Assembly (NCBI GenBank): GCA_009829735.1 | Contig: CM020619.1 | Location: forward strand, 22,252,671-22,316,670 | Direction: 5' to 3' | Source: Pyropia yezoensis | Lineage: Eukaryota > Rhodophyta > Bangiophyceae > Bangiales > Bangiaceae | Length of the DNA: 64,000 nt | Part shown: piece after piece, positions 1 to 10,310 of the stretch | Numbering within the stretch: the stretch's first letter is position 1 | Layout: each line of letters opens with the position of its first letter | The notes under the pieces: generated by a model | Database searches by the model: none | What the model saw: only the letters and a program-made list of their open reading frames with translations | What the model was told of the DNA's origin: nothing | Program-made: the position numbers and the translations under genes

Positions 1-788
1 CCCCCGTGGTGGCCCAGCAGCAGCCCCACCGCCCTCCCCACCCCAGTGAAGAGGTTATGAAGGTGGAGCGCGAGCAAGGGGGCGCTGGACACGCGCCCAG
101 ATGTAATGGCGCTTAAGACGTTGCCGGACGCGGAGAAGGAGTGCAGCGGCAGCTCTCTCACATGACGCATCAGCGACTGACCGTAAAGTCCGTCTAGAAT
201 CAACGGCCTGGTCAAGTACGGCCGCGCAGAGAGCTCCCTCCCGACGCCGATGACTGCAGCCGCAGTGGCAACCGTACAGGAGGGACACAACGGGTAGTCG
301 TCGCCGCTTGCACGCAGCGTCACCGCCCGGACCCCAGTGGCGCGGCTCAAAAACCTGCGCCCCGGCTCACACGTCACGTGCACCGCCGCCACCTGGTCCA
401 TGAGCCGGGCCATCCTGCGCAGGAGAGAGGGGGAAGGCAAACCCCCTTGCAGGAGCGCAACTTCCGCGTCCAGGGAAGAGGGGGAAGGCAAACCCACTTG
501 CAGGAGCGCAACTTCCAGGGTCGACACCGGCACCTCGTCCTCCCGTAGTTGACCCAGGATGGGCGGCCGCCGCACCGTCAACTCGGTGAGGGAGGCCGCG
601 CCGATCGTGGATAGCCGGCGGGAGGCGGAAAAGAGGCCCGAGTGACCGCCAGCGGAGTACGCCGCCGCGGTGATGAGGCCGAGGACGTCGTCGTCCAGGC
701 TGTCGAGCGTTAGAGTTGGCAGCGGCGGCGGCGACGGCGGGGAAGGGGGGGAGGGGACGCCTGGTCCCGGCACAGGTGGGGAAGACAT
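1..788 (-). CDS. F-box-like protein, 5' part (truncated by window edge)
   Basis: Reading leftward from the ATG at 788 the frame stays open for 262 codons to the window edge. After a Ser/Pro-rich leader (about residues 1-25), residues about 26-65 read LTLDSLDDDVLGLITAAA followed by GLFSASRRLSTIG, the spacing of an F-box (L..L.dDvL..I....l..l....R.L). Farther on there are leucine-rich stretches such as LPLHSFSASGNVL and SSAPLLALHLHNLF, which could be LRRs. F-box proteins recruit substrates to SCF ubiquitin ligases; that role is inferred from the motif only. A 17-residue unit beginning EVALLQ is tandemly repeated in frame at about 427-528. GC-rich third positions fit the other genes here. The C-terminus is not in the window, so family assignment is tentative; reality as a gene is fairly sure. 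Confidence 0.65.
   Translation of the reverse strand, partial: MSSPPVPGPGVPSPPSPPSPPPLPTLTLDSLDDDVLGLITAAAYSAGGHSGLFSASRRLSTIGAASLTELTVRRPPILGQLREDEVPVSTLEVALLQVGLPSPSSLDAEVALLQGGLPSPSLLRRMARLMDQVAAVHVTCEPGRRFLSRATGVRAVTLRASGDDYPLCPSCTVATAAAVIGVGRELSARPYLTRPLILDGLYGQSLMRHVRELPLHSFSASGNVLSAITSGRVSSAPLLALHLHNLFTGVGRAVGLLLGHHG
427..528 (-). repeat. 51-bp in-frame tandem duplication
   Basis: Two adjacent copies of a 51-bp unit, each containing GGGGGAAGGCAAACCC and GCAGGAGCGCAACTTCC. They differ at a few positions. 51 bp equals 17 codons, so the duplication preserves the frame of the F-box-like gene. Confidence 0.8.
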
Positions 789-2365
789 GGCGACAGAGCA
801 AAGGGGGAAGGTGAGGGCGGAAGAGCGTAGGAGGGAGGGCACCCGTCGACGTTGCCGGCAGTGTCGTCAGTGTTCCCGCACGTCGATGATACACCAAGGC
901 GACCGCGCCGCCGACCAAAGGTTCCGGTGGGGGGAGAGTCGACGATAGTGACAACGTGTGCCGCCGTTGATGTTCCCCCCGCCCCCAGCAGCAGCCTCGA
1001 CCGTGCAGGTGCTGGCCCCGCGTTGGGGCCCGCCCGCGCCACCAACTGCCGCTGCTGGCGCTGCCGCCGCCGCCACTGCCGCCGCCGCCGCCACTGCCGC
1101 CGCCGCTGCCAGCCAAACGGACATCGCCAGCCTCCAGTAACAGCGCCCACCCGCAGACTGCACGCTGGCGCCGGCCGCGCGTGTCATTCTCGCGCCAAGC
1201 CAGAATGAGCGAGCAGTGCGTGGGGAGAGCAGGGCACCAGGGGGGGGGGGAGGCGAGGGCTGAAGGGAAGGAGGGAGACCGAGCCCGTCAGCCGTGCAAC
1301 GGCTGCGGAACGGCAAGCGCGGCGCTGCGCGTTCAAACCGGGGATGGTCATCGAAACCAGGGGTTGCCAGCCCCGGGAAAGTCGCAGATCTTACTGTTTG
1401 CTTAACAAGGGAGGCTGATTCGGAGCTCTCATTGGTCAGAGAGGCATCCTGTGAGGCATGTCATTGGTCAGTGGACTGTTGTTCTTGTTCTTGTCCAGAT
1501 CGGCCAAAATTGGGAGAACTGCAATAGTCAAACCAAGCGTATTACGCGCGTATTCTTTTAGCGTCTTACGCGTACGCTCTGAAAAGTCTCCCAATGTGCC
1601 TGGTACGCATACACGCATTCTAGCGGGCAGAATGTACGCTACAGTATCATATGCTCGAGCGTACTTTTGCCAGGTTCGCAGACAGGCAGAACATAACGGC
1701 CAGCGCGTAATTACTATCGTTTCTCTGACGGATTTCAGCTGCATATGTAGCGATTGGGGAATTCATGGCACTGAGGAAGTTTTATGAGCCTTCCTTCTGA
1801 CCATTTTGCCAAAAAGTACGCTTGTGGTACGCTGTTTGTGTGACTTCTGACTAGCGTTGTGCATCTTTCTGGCATGTATGGAAGTTTCCTGGTATGACAC
1901 GACCCCCTCTCCATGTGGTCTTCCTGCGTGATTTCCCGTCAGGAAATACTTTCCGTAATATTATGGACACGTGGTGGCAGCCAGGCAATGAGTTACGAAA
2001 CCCCCGCAGATCCCAGCAAGTCCCCGCTTCTTGACTGCGACTTCTCCAACACGGGTAATGCCAGGGTACCATGGTACCCCTGGCGGCTCTAACGAGAAAT
2101 CGTATGCTTCGTGTCTGCCATTCATTGGACGAATCATAGCCCTTACAGCGGTTCGTCCATCCTATGACAACCGCCACCTGACCACGTGTGGAGGGCTCCC
2201 ACGTGTGGAGCGGTTCCACGTGGTGCATCGATGCAGCAGCATCGTGCCCGCGCGCACTGGGCCACCATCGATGCAGCAGCATCGTGCCCACGGCGTCCCC
2301 CCGGGTCGATCGCCGCCCTCCCCCACCCCCTCGCCGTCCTCTACACGGCCTGTTTGCGAACGTGG
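789..2365. other. Intergenic, no supported gene
   Basis: Positions 1040-1140 are GCC/GCT trinucleotide repeats. Beyond about 1380 the base composition becomes more balanced, as expected for promoter or intergenic DNA. I see no ORF with coding character and no RNA gene. Confidence 0.5.
1429..1471 (-). promoter_or_regulatory. Paired CCAAT boxes upstream of the F-box-like gene
   Basis: TCATTGGTCAG occurs at 1429-1439 and again at 1461-1471, that is CTGACCAATGA twice on the minus strand, 32 bp apart. They lie about 640 bp upstream of the ATG at 788. CCAAT boxes bind NF-Y in eukaryotes; promoter function here is inference. Confidence 0.35.
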
Positions 2366-3227
2366 TCAGTGCAGCAGCGTTGCTGCTTGCGGTGGTGTGC
2401 GGCTTCGGCGGGCGGGTGGCGGCGGCGGGTGGCGGCCGCCGCGGCGATCCGCGCCGGCCGCGCCGCCGCTGGCGGGGCCGCCCGGCTCCTGCACCATGCT
2501 GATGGGCGAGGACGTGGCGGCGTTGTTGCTGCCGTGCGGGGTGATGTGGGGCTGCGGCGGGCGGCGGTGGGCGGCGGCGGCCGCGGCGATCCGCGCTGGC
2601 CGGCGGTCTTTTGACGGTCCCCGCCGCCGCTGACGGGGCCGCCCGGCTGCTGCCTCCCGCCATCTGGCGAGGTCTTCGCCGCGTTGGCGCTGCCTCCCGC
2701 GGTGGTGTGGGGCTTCGTCGGGCGGGTGGCGGCGGCGGGTGGCGGCCGCCGCGGCGATTTGCGCCGGCCGGCAGTTTTTGACGGTCCGCGCCGCCGCTGG
2801 CAGGGCCGCCCGGCTCCTGCGCCACGCCGGCGGGAGAGGAAGTGGCGGCGTTCCTGCTGCCGTGCGGGGTGGTGTGGGGCTACGGCGGGCGGCGGTGGGT
2901 GGCGGCGGCCGCGGCGATCCGCGCCGGCCGGCCGTTTCTGTTCGTCCGCGCCGCTGCTCGAGATGCCGCCAGGCTTCTGCCGCCCACCGGCCGGCGAGGA
3001 CGTGGCCGCGTTGCTGCTTCCGCGCGCCGTGGTGTGGGGCTGGGCAGGGCGGCGTGCCGCGGCGGGTGGCGGCGGACGCGGCGATCCGCGGCGGCCGGCG
3101 GTTTTTCACGGTCCGCGTCGCCGCTGGCGGGGCCGCCCGGCTCCTGCCACCCGCCGACTGGCGAGGAAGTGGCGGCGTTTTTGCTGCCGCGCGCGAAGGT
3201 GTGGGTCTGCGGCGGGTTGCGGTGGCC
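2366..3227. repeat. Tandem satellite, unit about 160-168 bp, roughly 5.4 copies
   Basis: A unit starting GAGGACGTGGCGGCGTTG or close variants recurs near 2508, 2669, 2836, 2996 and 3164, with a diverged copy before 2508. Each unit carries GTGGTGTGGGGCT, a GGCGGCCGCGGCGATCCGCG core and GGGGCCGCCCGGCTCCTGC. Unit lengths vary and are mostly not multiples of three, so the long Pro/Arg-rich ORFs on both strands change frame from copy to copy. I read it as non-coding satellite. Confidence 0.75.
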
Positions 3228-3457
3228 CTTCGTTCTTCGCCTCGGTCGCTCTTGTGTATCGGACGTGCCGTGCGTTTTTCAGCGCCATGGACGTCATCGG
3301 GTCTACTGCCGAAGCGATCGGGCTTCTTGGCCTCACCTCGAGTCATGCTTCTGGGTACCTTGCCCGCACTGTCCAGGAGACGTGCGTCAAGATGCAGGAG
3401 TGCACCAACGGAGAGGTGCTTCTCACAGTGACTGTGGCGCGCATGGACGGTCGCGAT

Positions 3458-3926
3458 TGTGGCGAAAACCACTCGCACACACGGCACCCAAGTTGGGGCG
3501 GTGCGCAAGGGCTGCCTCACGTGTCGGGGGAACCGGAAGAAGTGCAAGTTGCACACACTCTATCCCTGTCGTGGGGCAAACCCCCCACGACAAAACAAGA
3601 AGATGGTGTGTGAACCAACAGTTTCTTGGTCGGGACGGGGAAGCGAGGCCAAGCCCCGCTGTCCCTCCCCTTATCCCCCCAGGGTCCCCTCAGAATCTCT
3701 CCACTCAGAATCTCCCACCCCAGCACCTGCCCAACGGGCCACACGAAAGTTCAAGACGATAAAATGCAGAAAACCCTCAAATCCACGTTGGATTTACTAC
3801 TAGGCTAACTATCCCTTACTTAGGGAATATGGACCCAAATGCATGGGGAGAAACGGGTCAGGCTAGTTGCCTGCCGCCCCTTGCATGGCACGTGTTGCCC
3901 CCCTACCTGGGGTCAATACTGCCACA
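3458..3926 (-). mobile_element. Solo LTR of the chromovirus family, reverse orientation
   Basis: This 469-bp block is the reverse complement of the LTRs at 53452-53920 and 62360-62828 and has exactly the same length. In its own orientation it runs from TGTGGCAG to CGCCACA, the last seven bases differing once from TGCCACA. It is flanked by a perfect 5-bp direct repeat GCGAT (3453-3457 and 3927-3931). No internal retrotransposon sequence remains, so it is a solo LTR formed by LTR-LTR recombination. It is visibly more diverged than the two LTRs of the complete element, implying an older insertion. Confidence 0.95.
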
Positions 3927-4619
3927 GCGATGGTATGCTTCTGTACGCCTCAGGCTACATGGATGGGCAGATGTGGCCTGAGGCATCAGCTCAGTCAATG
4001 GCGCAGCTTACCGTGGGCGTGGACAGCATCATTACCGCCATTCAGCAGCAAAACAAATACACATCTACTGAGGTGTGTGGCCCGAATTGTATCTACTGGC
4101 TCTGCCCTCCTGCCCTTCGTCCTCCGCCATGGGGATGGAGAGCGCAGAAATCCGCGGACGACGCCCCGCGTCCGCTTTGGCGATGCGCGCCCGACGCCAG
4201 CGCCCATGTCACCGGCAGGCGTTTCGGCGCCGGCAGCGTGCGCCGTAGCGCCCGCCGGTAGGGATTGCAGCGGCGTTGGCGGCGGCGGCATGGGCGGAAG
4301 CGGCGTCAGTGGCGTCAGTGGCGGCGGCAGTGGTGGCCGTGAAAGCAGCGGAAGCAGCAGCGGCAGCGGCGGCGGCGACGGCACCGGTAAGTGGCGTTGG
4401 CACCACGCGGATGTCCCCAGTTGTGCTGCTGAGCGAGGTATTCAACTCGTCGTGGTACCTGCAGGACCCGATCCGCAAGTACCAAGTGGACCGGAAGATA
4501 TGATGCAAAGTGTGATACACTATGGTACGTTGCACAAAAAAGATACATCGAGCATACTTTTCTCAAGCCTCCGAGAACCTTCGGGCCACGGGCCTGCGCC
4601 AATCAGGTGCCTTCACGGT

Positions 4620-4786
4620 ATGACCCGGTGTAATGAGCCCAACAAGGCGCGGTGGATCCCATCCGGGAAATCGCAGCAAGCGTGCTCATCAAGCGGGACA
4701 GCCGGAGGGGGGCACGCTCGGTGGGGGGGCCGCGACGTGGGGGGTGGGGCTGGTGCCGTGGTCGGCGTCGACGACGGTGGGGACGT

Positions 4787-4820
<34 letters not shown>

Positions 4821-5330
4821 AGCGACGAGGAGGACGACAGCGACGACGGCGACGACGGCGACGGCGACGGCGACGGCAACGGTAGCGGCGGCGGCAGCGG
4901 CGGCAGCGGCGGCGGCCACGGCGGCGGCGACGACGACGAGTTTGCGGGGCGGGGGAGGGAGAAGACGGCGGCGGCGACTGCGACGGCGACGGTACAGGTG
5001 GAGTCGGTTGCGACCGCGGGCGCGGCAGCCGAGGGGGTGGTGGCCGGCGCCCCGCCAGTGCCGTTGCCCGCGGTGGCGGCCACCCCGCCTACCGTGGTGC
5101 CTGTGAAGCAAGCCGCAGCGGCCGACGCGGCGTCGGTCGTGACGGCGGCGGTGGCGATGGCGATGGCGGCCTCCGCGGCGGCGGCCGACGCGGCAGCGGC
5201 AGCGACCAACGCCTACACGGCGGTCACGGCGGCCGCCGCGGCGGCCGCCGAGGCGGCCGTGACGGCGGGCAGACCACAGGCGGCTGTGGCGACGTGTTTT
5301 GGGGGCGGTAGTGGCGGCGAGAGTGTTTAG
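4620..5330 (+). CDS. Doubtful acidic and Ala-rich ORF
   Basis: From an ATG at 4620 the frame contains a run of Asp/Gly/Ser (about 4760-4940), built from GAC and GGC triplets, then a long Ala/Val/Thr-rich stretch with helical periodicity to a stop at 5330. The acidic part is a GAC/GGC microsatellite and gives long ORFs in several frames, so length alone is weak evidence. A strong splice-donor-like GTAAGT lies at 4387, and a different frame (about 4430-4503) reads VFNSSWYLQDPIRKYQV, so a spliced gene in the area is possible. No family recognised. Confidence 0.25.
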
Positions 5331-7276
5331 CGGGGGGGGGGAGTAGGCGGCAGGCGGTCGCGTGGACGCTTTGGTGTGGTGGGGGCAGGCCACAGGCGAC
5401 TGTGGCTACGTTTTTACGGGGGGGGCAGTGGTGGCGCAGGTGTCTGGGGGAGTGGGGGGGAGGGGGGCAGGCGGCCCCGGGAACGGTTACAGGGGGAGGG
5501 CGGGGGGACGATGGTGGCGCTTCGTGAGGGGGGGGCCAGTCGGTGGGGACTGCGAGGTCGGTGTTTGGGCTGAGGGGTGTGGTGGCGGCAGCCGCGCTTG
5601 GGCCGCAGAAAGAGCGTTTTAAGGGGCGGTGGCGTCCGTTTTTGGCGGGGGGCGGGGAGGGGACGTTAATTGCTTCGTCGAGGGGAGTCCGGTCACGCGC
5701 GGAGGCGGGGTTGGTGTTTGGGCGCGGGCATCTGCGGCGATGGCGAGAGAATTGATAGCTGGATGGGGGTACGGGGTTCGGGTTCGTCTGCGTGAGGGGA
5801 AGACGGGCGGGGTAAAGTAACTGTTACACCTGGAGTGGAGTGGGCGGCGGCGGCTGTAGTGGCGGTGGTGCTTGCGCCACCAGCGCCGGTGCCCGCGCCT
5901 GCGCAGGCTTTTTTTTTATTTCTGTTGCAGGCGCACGGGGTCGGGCGCGGTGGCACCGATGGGCAGGAGGGATATGCGCGGCGGGGCGGGGTACTTCTGG
6001 TGCAGCGGGAGGGGGGAGAATCTTGTGTTGGAACGGCTCCAGGTATTGTGGGGACCGACTTTGAGGGGGCCTCGGGAGGGGCGGGGGCGGTCAGCCCGAC
6101 AAGCTAAAAAGCACCAAGGCTTTTCGTGCACTTGCGCCTCTTCTCACATGAACCATGCCCCCCCCCCCCACGCCCCACATGCGCGCGACGTCTTCCCCTT
6201 TGCTCCCTGGGGCCGCGCACTGTCAGCGCCTACGCACCCATTTGGGCACACCCCCCCGCACCGCGCTCCGTTCGCCGAGGGTGGACCCGCCCAAGTCCCC
6301 GCATGAGGGACCGCCGCGGAGGGTAGAGGGCTGGGGGGGGTTGTCTCCCCGAGGTGCCTGGACCAGGAGAGGGGAACAGGAGAGGCAGGGGGGGGGGAGG
6401 CCGCCTCATGAGAAGGTGTGCGGGGCACCTGCCGATCGTGCCCGAAAGGGCATGGTACACATGTGTACCAGGCTTCTTCGTGGACCAATCAAACGAGCCC
6501 ATGACATGGAACATGTACCCCACGAACGTCCCTCTCAAGAACGGGGACTCGGGCACGGAAAAATATTCTCAAAACAATGGCCTCCTGGTGCCCCCCGGCT
6601 CCTCCCCAAAATCGACCACCCCTCTTCCATGCCTCAGTTGGGACATGGGCCCGGTCCGACCCCCGAGACGAGCAAAACAATCCGAAAAGGCAGTCCCCAT
6701 TTCAGGGTCCCAAGCAACCGGTCCAGCCAGGGTGTCCCTGAGAGCGGTGCACCAGCCAGGAGACCCAGGAACCTCATGAGTTCGCATGGACCTCTGTGAT
6801 CCTTTTGTCAGCATAGCGGCCGTGGACCTCGTCACGGCCGCGGTGTCCTGCCCGGGCCCGAGCGGAGAAGAACATGGATGTATCTTTTTTGTGCAACGTA
6901 CCATGCATTACAAGTCAATTTAAGGTGGACTACTTTGTGCGTGACACGCGCTGAAAAACGCGTGGTTACGCCGTGATCGGGCATGGTCGGGCGTGATCTG
7001 ACGTCACATGCGGGTTTTGGGCATGTGATACCAAGCCGATTTACCGTGGGGCGACTCATGATCCATTGGATGTGGACCCCCTGCGGATCCCCCAAAAGTC
7101 GCCGTCCGCACGTCACCGCCCGCACCCGCAAGCGCCGCTGCTCCCAGCGCTCCCGCCGTGACGGCTCGGCCTGCCCGTCCCCCCACCTTCCCCCTCCGTC
7201 CCCCGTCCAGCCCGTCCTCTTCTTGGCTTCCTACGGCGCCTCTTTGGCCGTAAGGAACCCCCCCCTCCGCGTTGTC
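5331..7276. other. Intergenic, no supported gene
   Basis: Positions 5330-5830 are strongly G-rich on the plus strand with many G runs. The remainder has overlapping short ORFs of low-complexity composition only. 6480-7080 is more balanced and probably includes the promoter of the methylthiotransferase gene; an ACCAATCAAACG (CCAAT-type) sequence lies at about 6484. Confidence 0.5.
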
Positions 7277-9814
7277 ATGCCTCTCCCTCCAACTTTTGGC
7301 GGCCGCCGCCTGCCGCTCCTGCTCTGCCGCGCCCTCCACGGCAGGCGCCCGCCCCCCGCCGCCGCCGCGGCGTCCGCCGCCGCCACCTCCGCCATTGCCG
7401 ACACTACCGCCGCTGCCTCCGCAGCGGCAGCATCGGCGGCGGCGGCACCGGCAGCGGCGACGGCGGGGACCCCCCCACGGCGGCAGCGGCGGCGTCCAAG
7501 CCCTCCCCCCGACGATGGGCTGACGCTGTCCGACTTTGTGTCACTCCCCCCGCCGCCCGCCACCAATGGTGCGGCCGGTGGCGGGGGCGCGCCCCGTCCG
7601 TGGGCGGGCCGCCCCCGCAATGTGGGCCTCACCGCTCCTGCCGCCGCCGCCGCTACCGTTGCTGCCGACGCCGCCGCCGTCGCCGCCGCTGGAACCGCGG
7701 CTGCCGCCACGGGCACCCCCTCCGCCCTTGCCGCCGCCGCCCCCGCCACTGCCTCGGCCCCCCCCCCAGCCTCTGGCGGCGCGCCGCGTGGCCTCCCTGC
7801 CGACCCCTCCCGCCGGTCCGTGTACCTCGAGACAGCCGGCTGCCAGATGAACGTGGCCGACACTGAGGTGGTGCGGGCGCTGCTCCTCGACGCCGGCTAC
7901 ACGGTCGTGCCCGACCCAGCGTCGGCGGCGGTGGTGGTGCTCAACACGTGCGCCATCCGCGACAATGCGGAACGGCGGGTGTGGGCACGCCTGCAGGCCC
8001 TCCGCGCGGCCGACCGGAAACGCCGGGTGCCGCCGCGGCGCCGTCGGCCGGGGCTCCCGCCCCTCCCAGACGCCCCGGGGGGTGGGCACCCGCTTGCGGC
8101 CGTACCGCCTGCCGCAGACCCCATGGTTGTCACCGCGGCTGGTGGTCCACCCGCGGGCGGCGAGTGCGCTGAGGGAGTGGGCACCGCGGCAGCGCCGGGC
8201 AGCGCCGACGGGCCCTCTGCCGCTTTCGTCCCCCCTGCCCGACGGGGCCGACCCCCCAAGCAGCTGATTGCGCTGCTCGGCTGCATGGCCGAGCGGCTCA
8301 AGGCGTCGCTCCTCACCGGCCCTGGCCGGCTGGTCGACGTCGTCGTTGGCCCCGACGCGTACCGGGACCTGCCGCGGCTGCTCGCGGCGGTTGCCGACGC
8401 GGCCGACCCGACGGCCGCCGCGTACAACGTGCAGCTGTCGGCCGACGAGACGTACGCAGACGTGGCGCCGGTGCGGGACGGGGGCGGCGGCGGCGCGTCG
8501 GCCTACGTGTCCATCATGCGGGGGTGTGACTCGGCGTGTGCGTATTGTGTGGTGCCGATGACGCGCGGGCGGGAGCGGTCGCGGCCGGCCGATACGGTGG
8601 TGGCCGAGGTGGCCCGCCTGGCCGCCGAGGGCGTCCGGGAGGTGACGTTACTCGGCCAGAACGTCAATGCGTACCGCGACCTGTCGTCGTCGCTCCCGCT
8701 GGCCGCCACAGGCGCCGCCAGCGCCGTCCAAGATGATGTCGGCGGCGGCGGCGGCGACGGGGTGCGGCCGCTGGCGGCGGGCTTCCGGGCGGTGGTGCCC
8801 GCCCCGGGTGGCGGCATTGGCTTTGCGGCGCTCCTCGCCGCCGTGTGCGACGCGGCCCCCCACACGCGCATCCGGTACACGTCACCCCACCCCAAAGACT
8901 ACACCCCCGATGTGGTGGACCTCCACGGCCGGGGGGGGCCGCTCAACCTGTGCCGCGCCGTCCACGTGCCCGTCCAGTCGGGGTCGGACGCGGTGCTGGC
9001 GCGTATGCGCCGCGGCTACGCCGTCGCCGCCTACATGGAGCTGGTGGACGGCCTGCGGGCCGCGGCGGGCGGGGAGGGCCACCTCGCCCTGTCCACCGAC
9101 CTGATCGCGGGCTTTTGTGGGGAGACCCCCGCCGACCACGAGGCAACACTGCGGCTGGTCGCCACCGTCGGCTATGACGCCGCCTTTATGTTTGCCTACT
9201 CGGAGCGCGCCCGCACGTCGGCGGCCACCCGCTTGGCCGATGACGTGCCGACGGGCGTCAAGGCGGCGCGCCTCCGTGAGGTCATTGACACCTTTCACGC
9301 CACCGCCGCCGCGCGGGCGGCGGCGCTCGTCGGCACCCGCCAGTTGGTGCTCGTCGACGGACCAGGCCGCCGGGGCAGCGGCCGGGTGCCGGGCGTGGCG
9401 CCCGCGGAGCCCGGCCCCAGCGCCGCTTTCGGCGACGGTGGTGACGGGGGGGGGGGAGGGGCGGTTTGGAGTGGTCGCACGGATGGCAACCGACGGGCGC
9501 TCTTTGCGGCCGACGCAGTTCTCCCCTGCGACGACAGCGGAGACGGCAGCAGTGGCGGCGAGTGGGCCAACGAGGGCCCCCGGCCGGCCACCGTTGGGGA
9601 CTGGGTGGAGGTGGAGGTGGTGGCGGCCAACTCTGTGACGCTCTTTTGCACCGCCCTCCGGCGGGTGGGCCTCCGCGCGTATGGCCGCCCCGGTCTGGTA
9701 GCGGGCGTCGGTGGCTGCGGTGGGGGGCGCATGGGGCTAGAGGTGGCCCTCCCCGCCGCCTCGGGCGGGGGAGAGGGCGCGGCAACAGCCGCCCGTCTGT
9801 TGCGGCCAGTCTAG
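7277..9814 (+). CDS. CDK5RAP1: CDK5RAP1/MiaB-type tRNA methylthiotransferase
   Basis: Predicted radical-SAM enzyme that adds the methylthio group to i6A37 of tRNAs; family members act in mitochondria or plastids. From the ATG at 7277 the protein has 845 residues. Residues about 1-170 are an Ala/Pro-rich leader compatible with organelle targeting. The UPF0004 domain starts at YLETAGCQMNVADTEVV with cluster cysteines C189, C225 (NTCAIRDNAE) and C336 (LLGCMAERLK). VGPDAYRDLPRLL and SADETYADVAPVR are typical of CDK5RAP1. The radical-SAM motif CDSACAYC gives C417, C421 and C424, followed by TRGRERSRP and EVTLLGQNVNAYRD. HVPVQSGSDAVL and a C-terminal TRAM-like region follow, interrupted by Gly/Pro-rich inserts. 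The frame is open upstream to 6983; I chose 7277 as the ATG before the Pro/Ala leader. Two low-complexity inserts make it longer than most homologues. Single exon. Confidence 0.93.
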   Translation: MPLPPTFGGRRLPLLLCRALHGRRPPPAAAAASAAATSAIADTTAAASAAAASAAAAPAAATAGTPPRRQRRRPSPPPDDGLTLSDFVSLPPPPATNGAAGGGGAPRPWAGRPRNVGLTAPAAAAATVAADAAAVAAAGTAAAATGTPSALAAAAPATASAPPPASGGAPRGLPADPSRRSVYLETAGCQMNVADTEVVRALLLDAGYTVVPDPASAAVVVLNTCAIRDNAERRVWARLQALRAADRKRRVPPRRRRPGLPPLPDAPGGGHPLAAVPPAADPMVVTAAGGPPAGGECAEGVGTAAAPGSADGPSAAFVPPARRGRPPKQLIALLGCMAERLKASLLTGPGRLVDVVVGPDAYRDLPRLLAAVADAADPTAAAYNVQLSADETYADVAPVRDGGGGGASAYVSIMRGCDSACAYCVVPMTRGRERSRPADTVVAEVARLAAEGVREVTLLGQNVNAYRDLSSSLPLAATGAASAVQDDVGGGGGDGVRPLAAGFRAVVPAPGGGIGFAALLAAVCDAAPHTRIRYTSPHPKDYTPDVVDLHGRGGPLNLCRAVHVPVQSGSDAVLARMRRGYAVAAYMELVDGLRAAAGGEGHLALSTDLIAGFCGETPADHEATLRLVATVGYDAAFMFAYSERARTSAATRLADDVPTGVKAARLREVIDTFHATAAARAAALVGTRQLVLVDGPGRRGSGRVPGVAPAEPGPSAAFGDGGDGGGGGAVWSGRTDGNRRALFAADAVLPCDDSGDGSSGGEWANEGPRPATVGDWVEVEVVAANSVTLFCTALRRVGLRAYGRPGLVAGVGGCGGGRMGLEVALPAASGGGEGAATAARLLRPV

Positions 9815-9879
9815 AGCGGGGGGGGGGGCGGCCGCGGGGGGGACACGCCAGGGGGATGAGGACTTCGGGAGGCCGCCGC

Positions 9880-9885
9880 AATAAA
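9880..9885 (+). terminator. Candidate poly(A) signal AATAAA
   Basis: AATAAA lies 66 bp past the stop of the methylthiotransferase gene, a reasonable distance for a polyadenylation signal. Its use in this organism is inferred. Confidence 0.4.
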
Positions 9886-10310
9886 AGATCACCCGCGTGG
9901 GAAGCGCACAGCATCAAACACTCGCACACGCACGCACACACGCGGTCACATGCACGCGCACACGTGCACAAAGAGATGATGGACGCGAGACGATTAAAAA
10001 AAAGAAAGGAAGACAGGCAGCAGAACGAGAGGAGAGGGAAGGAAAGTACAACACAGCCAAACATAGAACACCACCAGTGCGCAGATAAAAGAGATAAAAC
10101 ACAGAACAGACAGAAAGACAAAGAATAAAAGACACAACAGACACGTCGTCCGCGTATGCATAATACAAAGAGAATACATATGTCCACGGCACTGCTCCCC
10201 TCCGCCGTGTACCGTCCACATTCGTCACCTCCCGCCCCCCCCCCGCCCATCCCCCCCCCAGCCCCCTGCCTCCAAGTCCGTCTTCCTCGCCCGTGAGGAA
10301 GGGTTGAAAG
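9886..10310. other. Convergent 3' intergenic region
   Basis: This stretch lies between the stop codons of two convergent genes. It contains CA-rich simple sequence (about 9917-9970) and a purine-rich block (about 9985-10130) with several AATAAA-like strings, but no gene. Confidence 0.5.

Noticed and set aside
2366-3556. 396-residue Arg/Pro-rich minus-strand ORF across the satellite
   Set aside because: Satellite units are not multiples of three, so each copy is read in another frame; not protein-coding.
4689-5393. Arg/Val-rich minus-strand ORFs opposite the GAC/GGC repeat
   Set aside because: Direct product of trinucleotide repeats being open in several frames.
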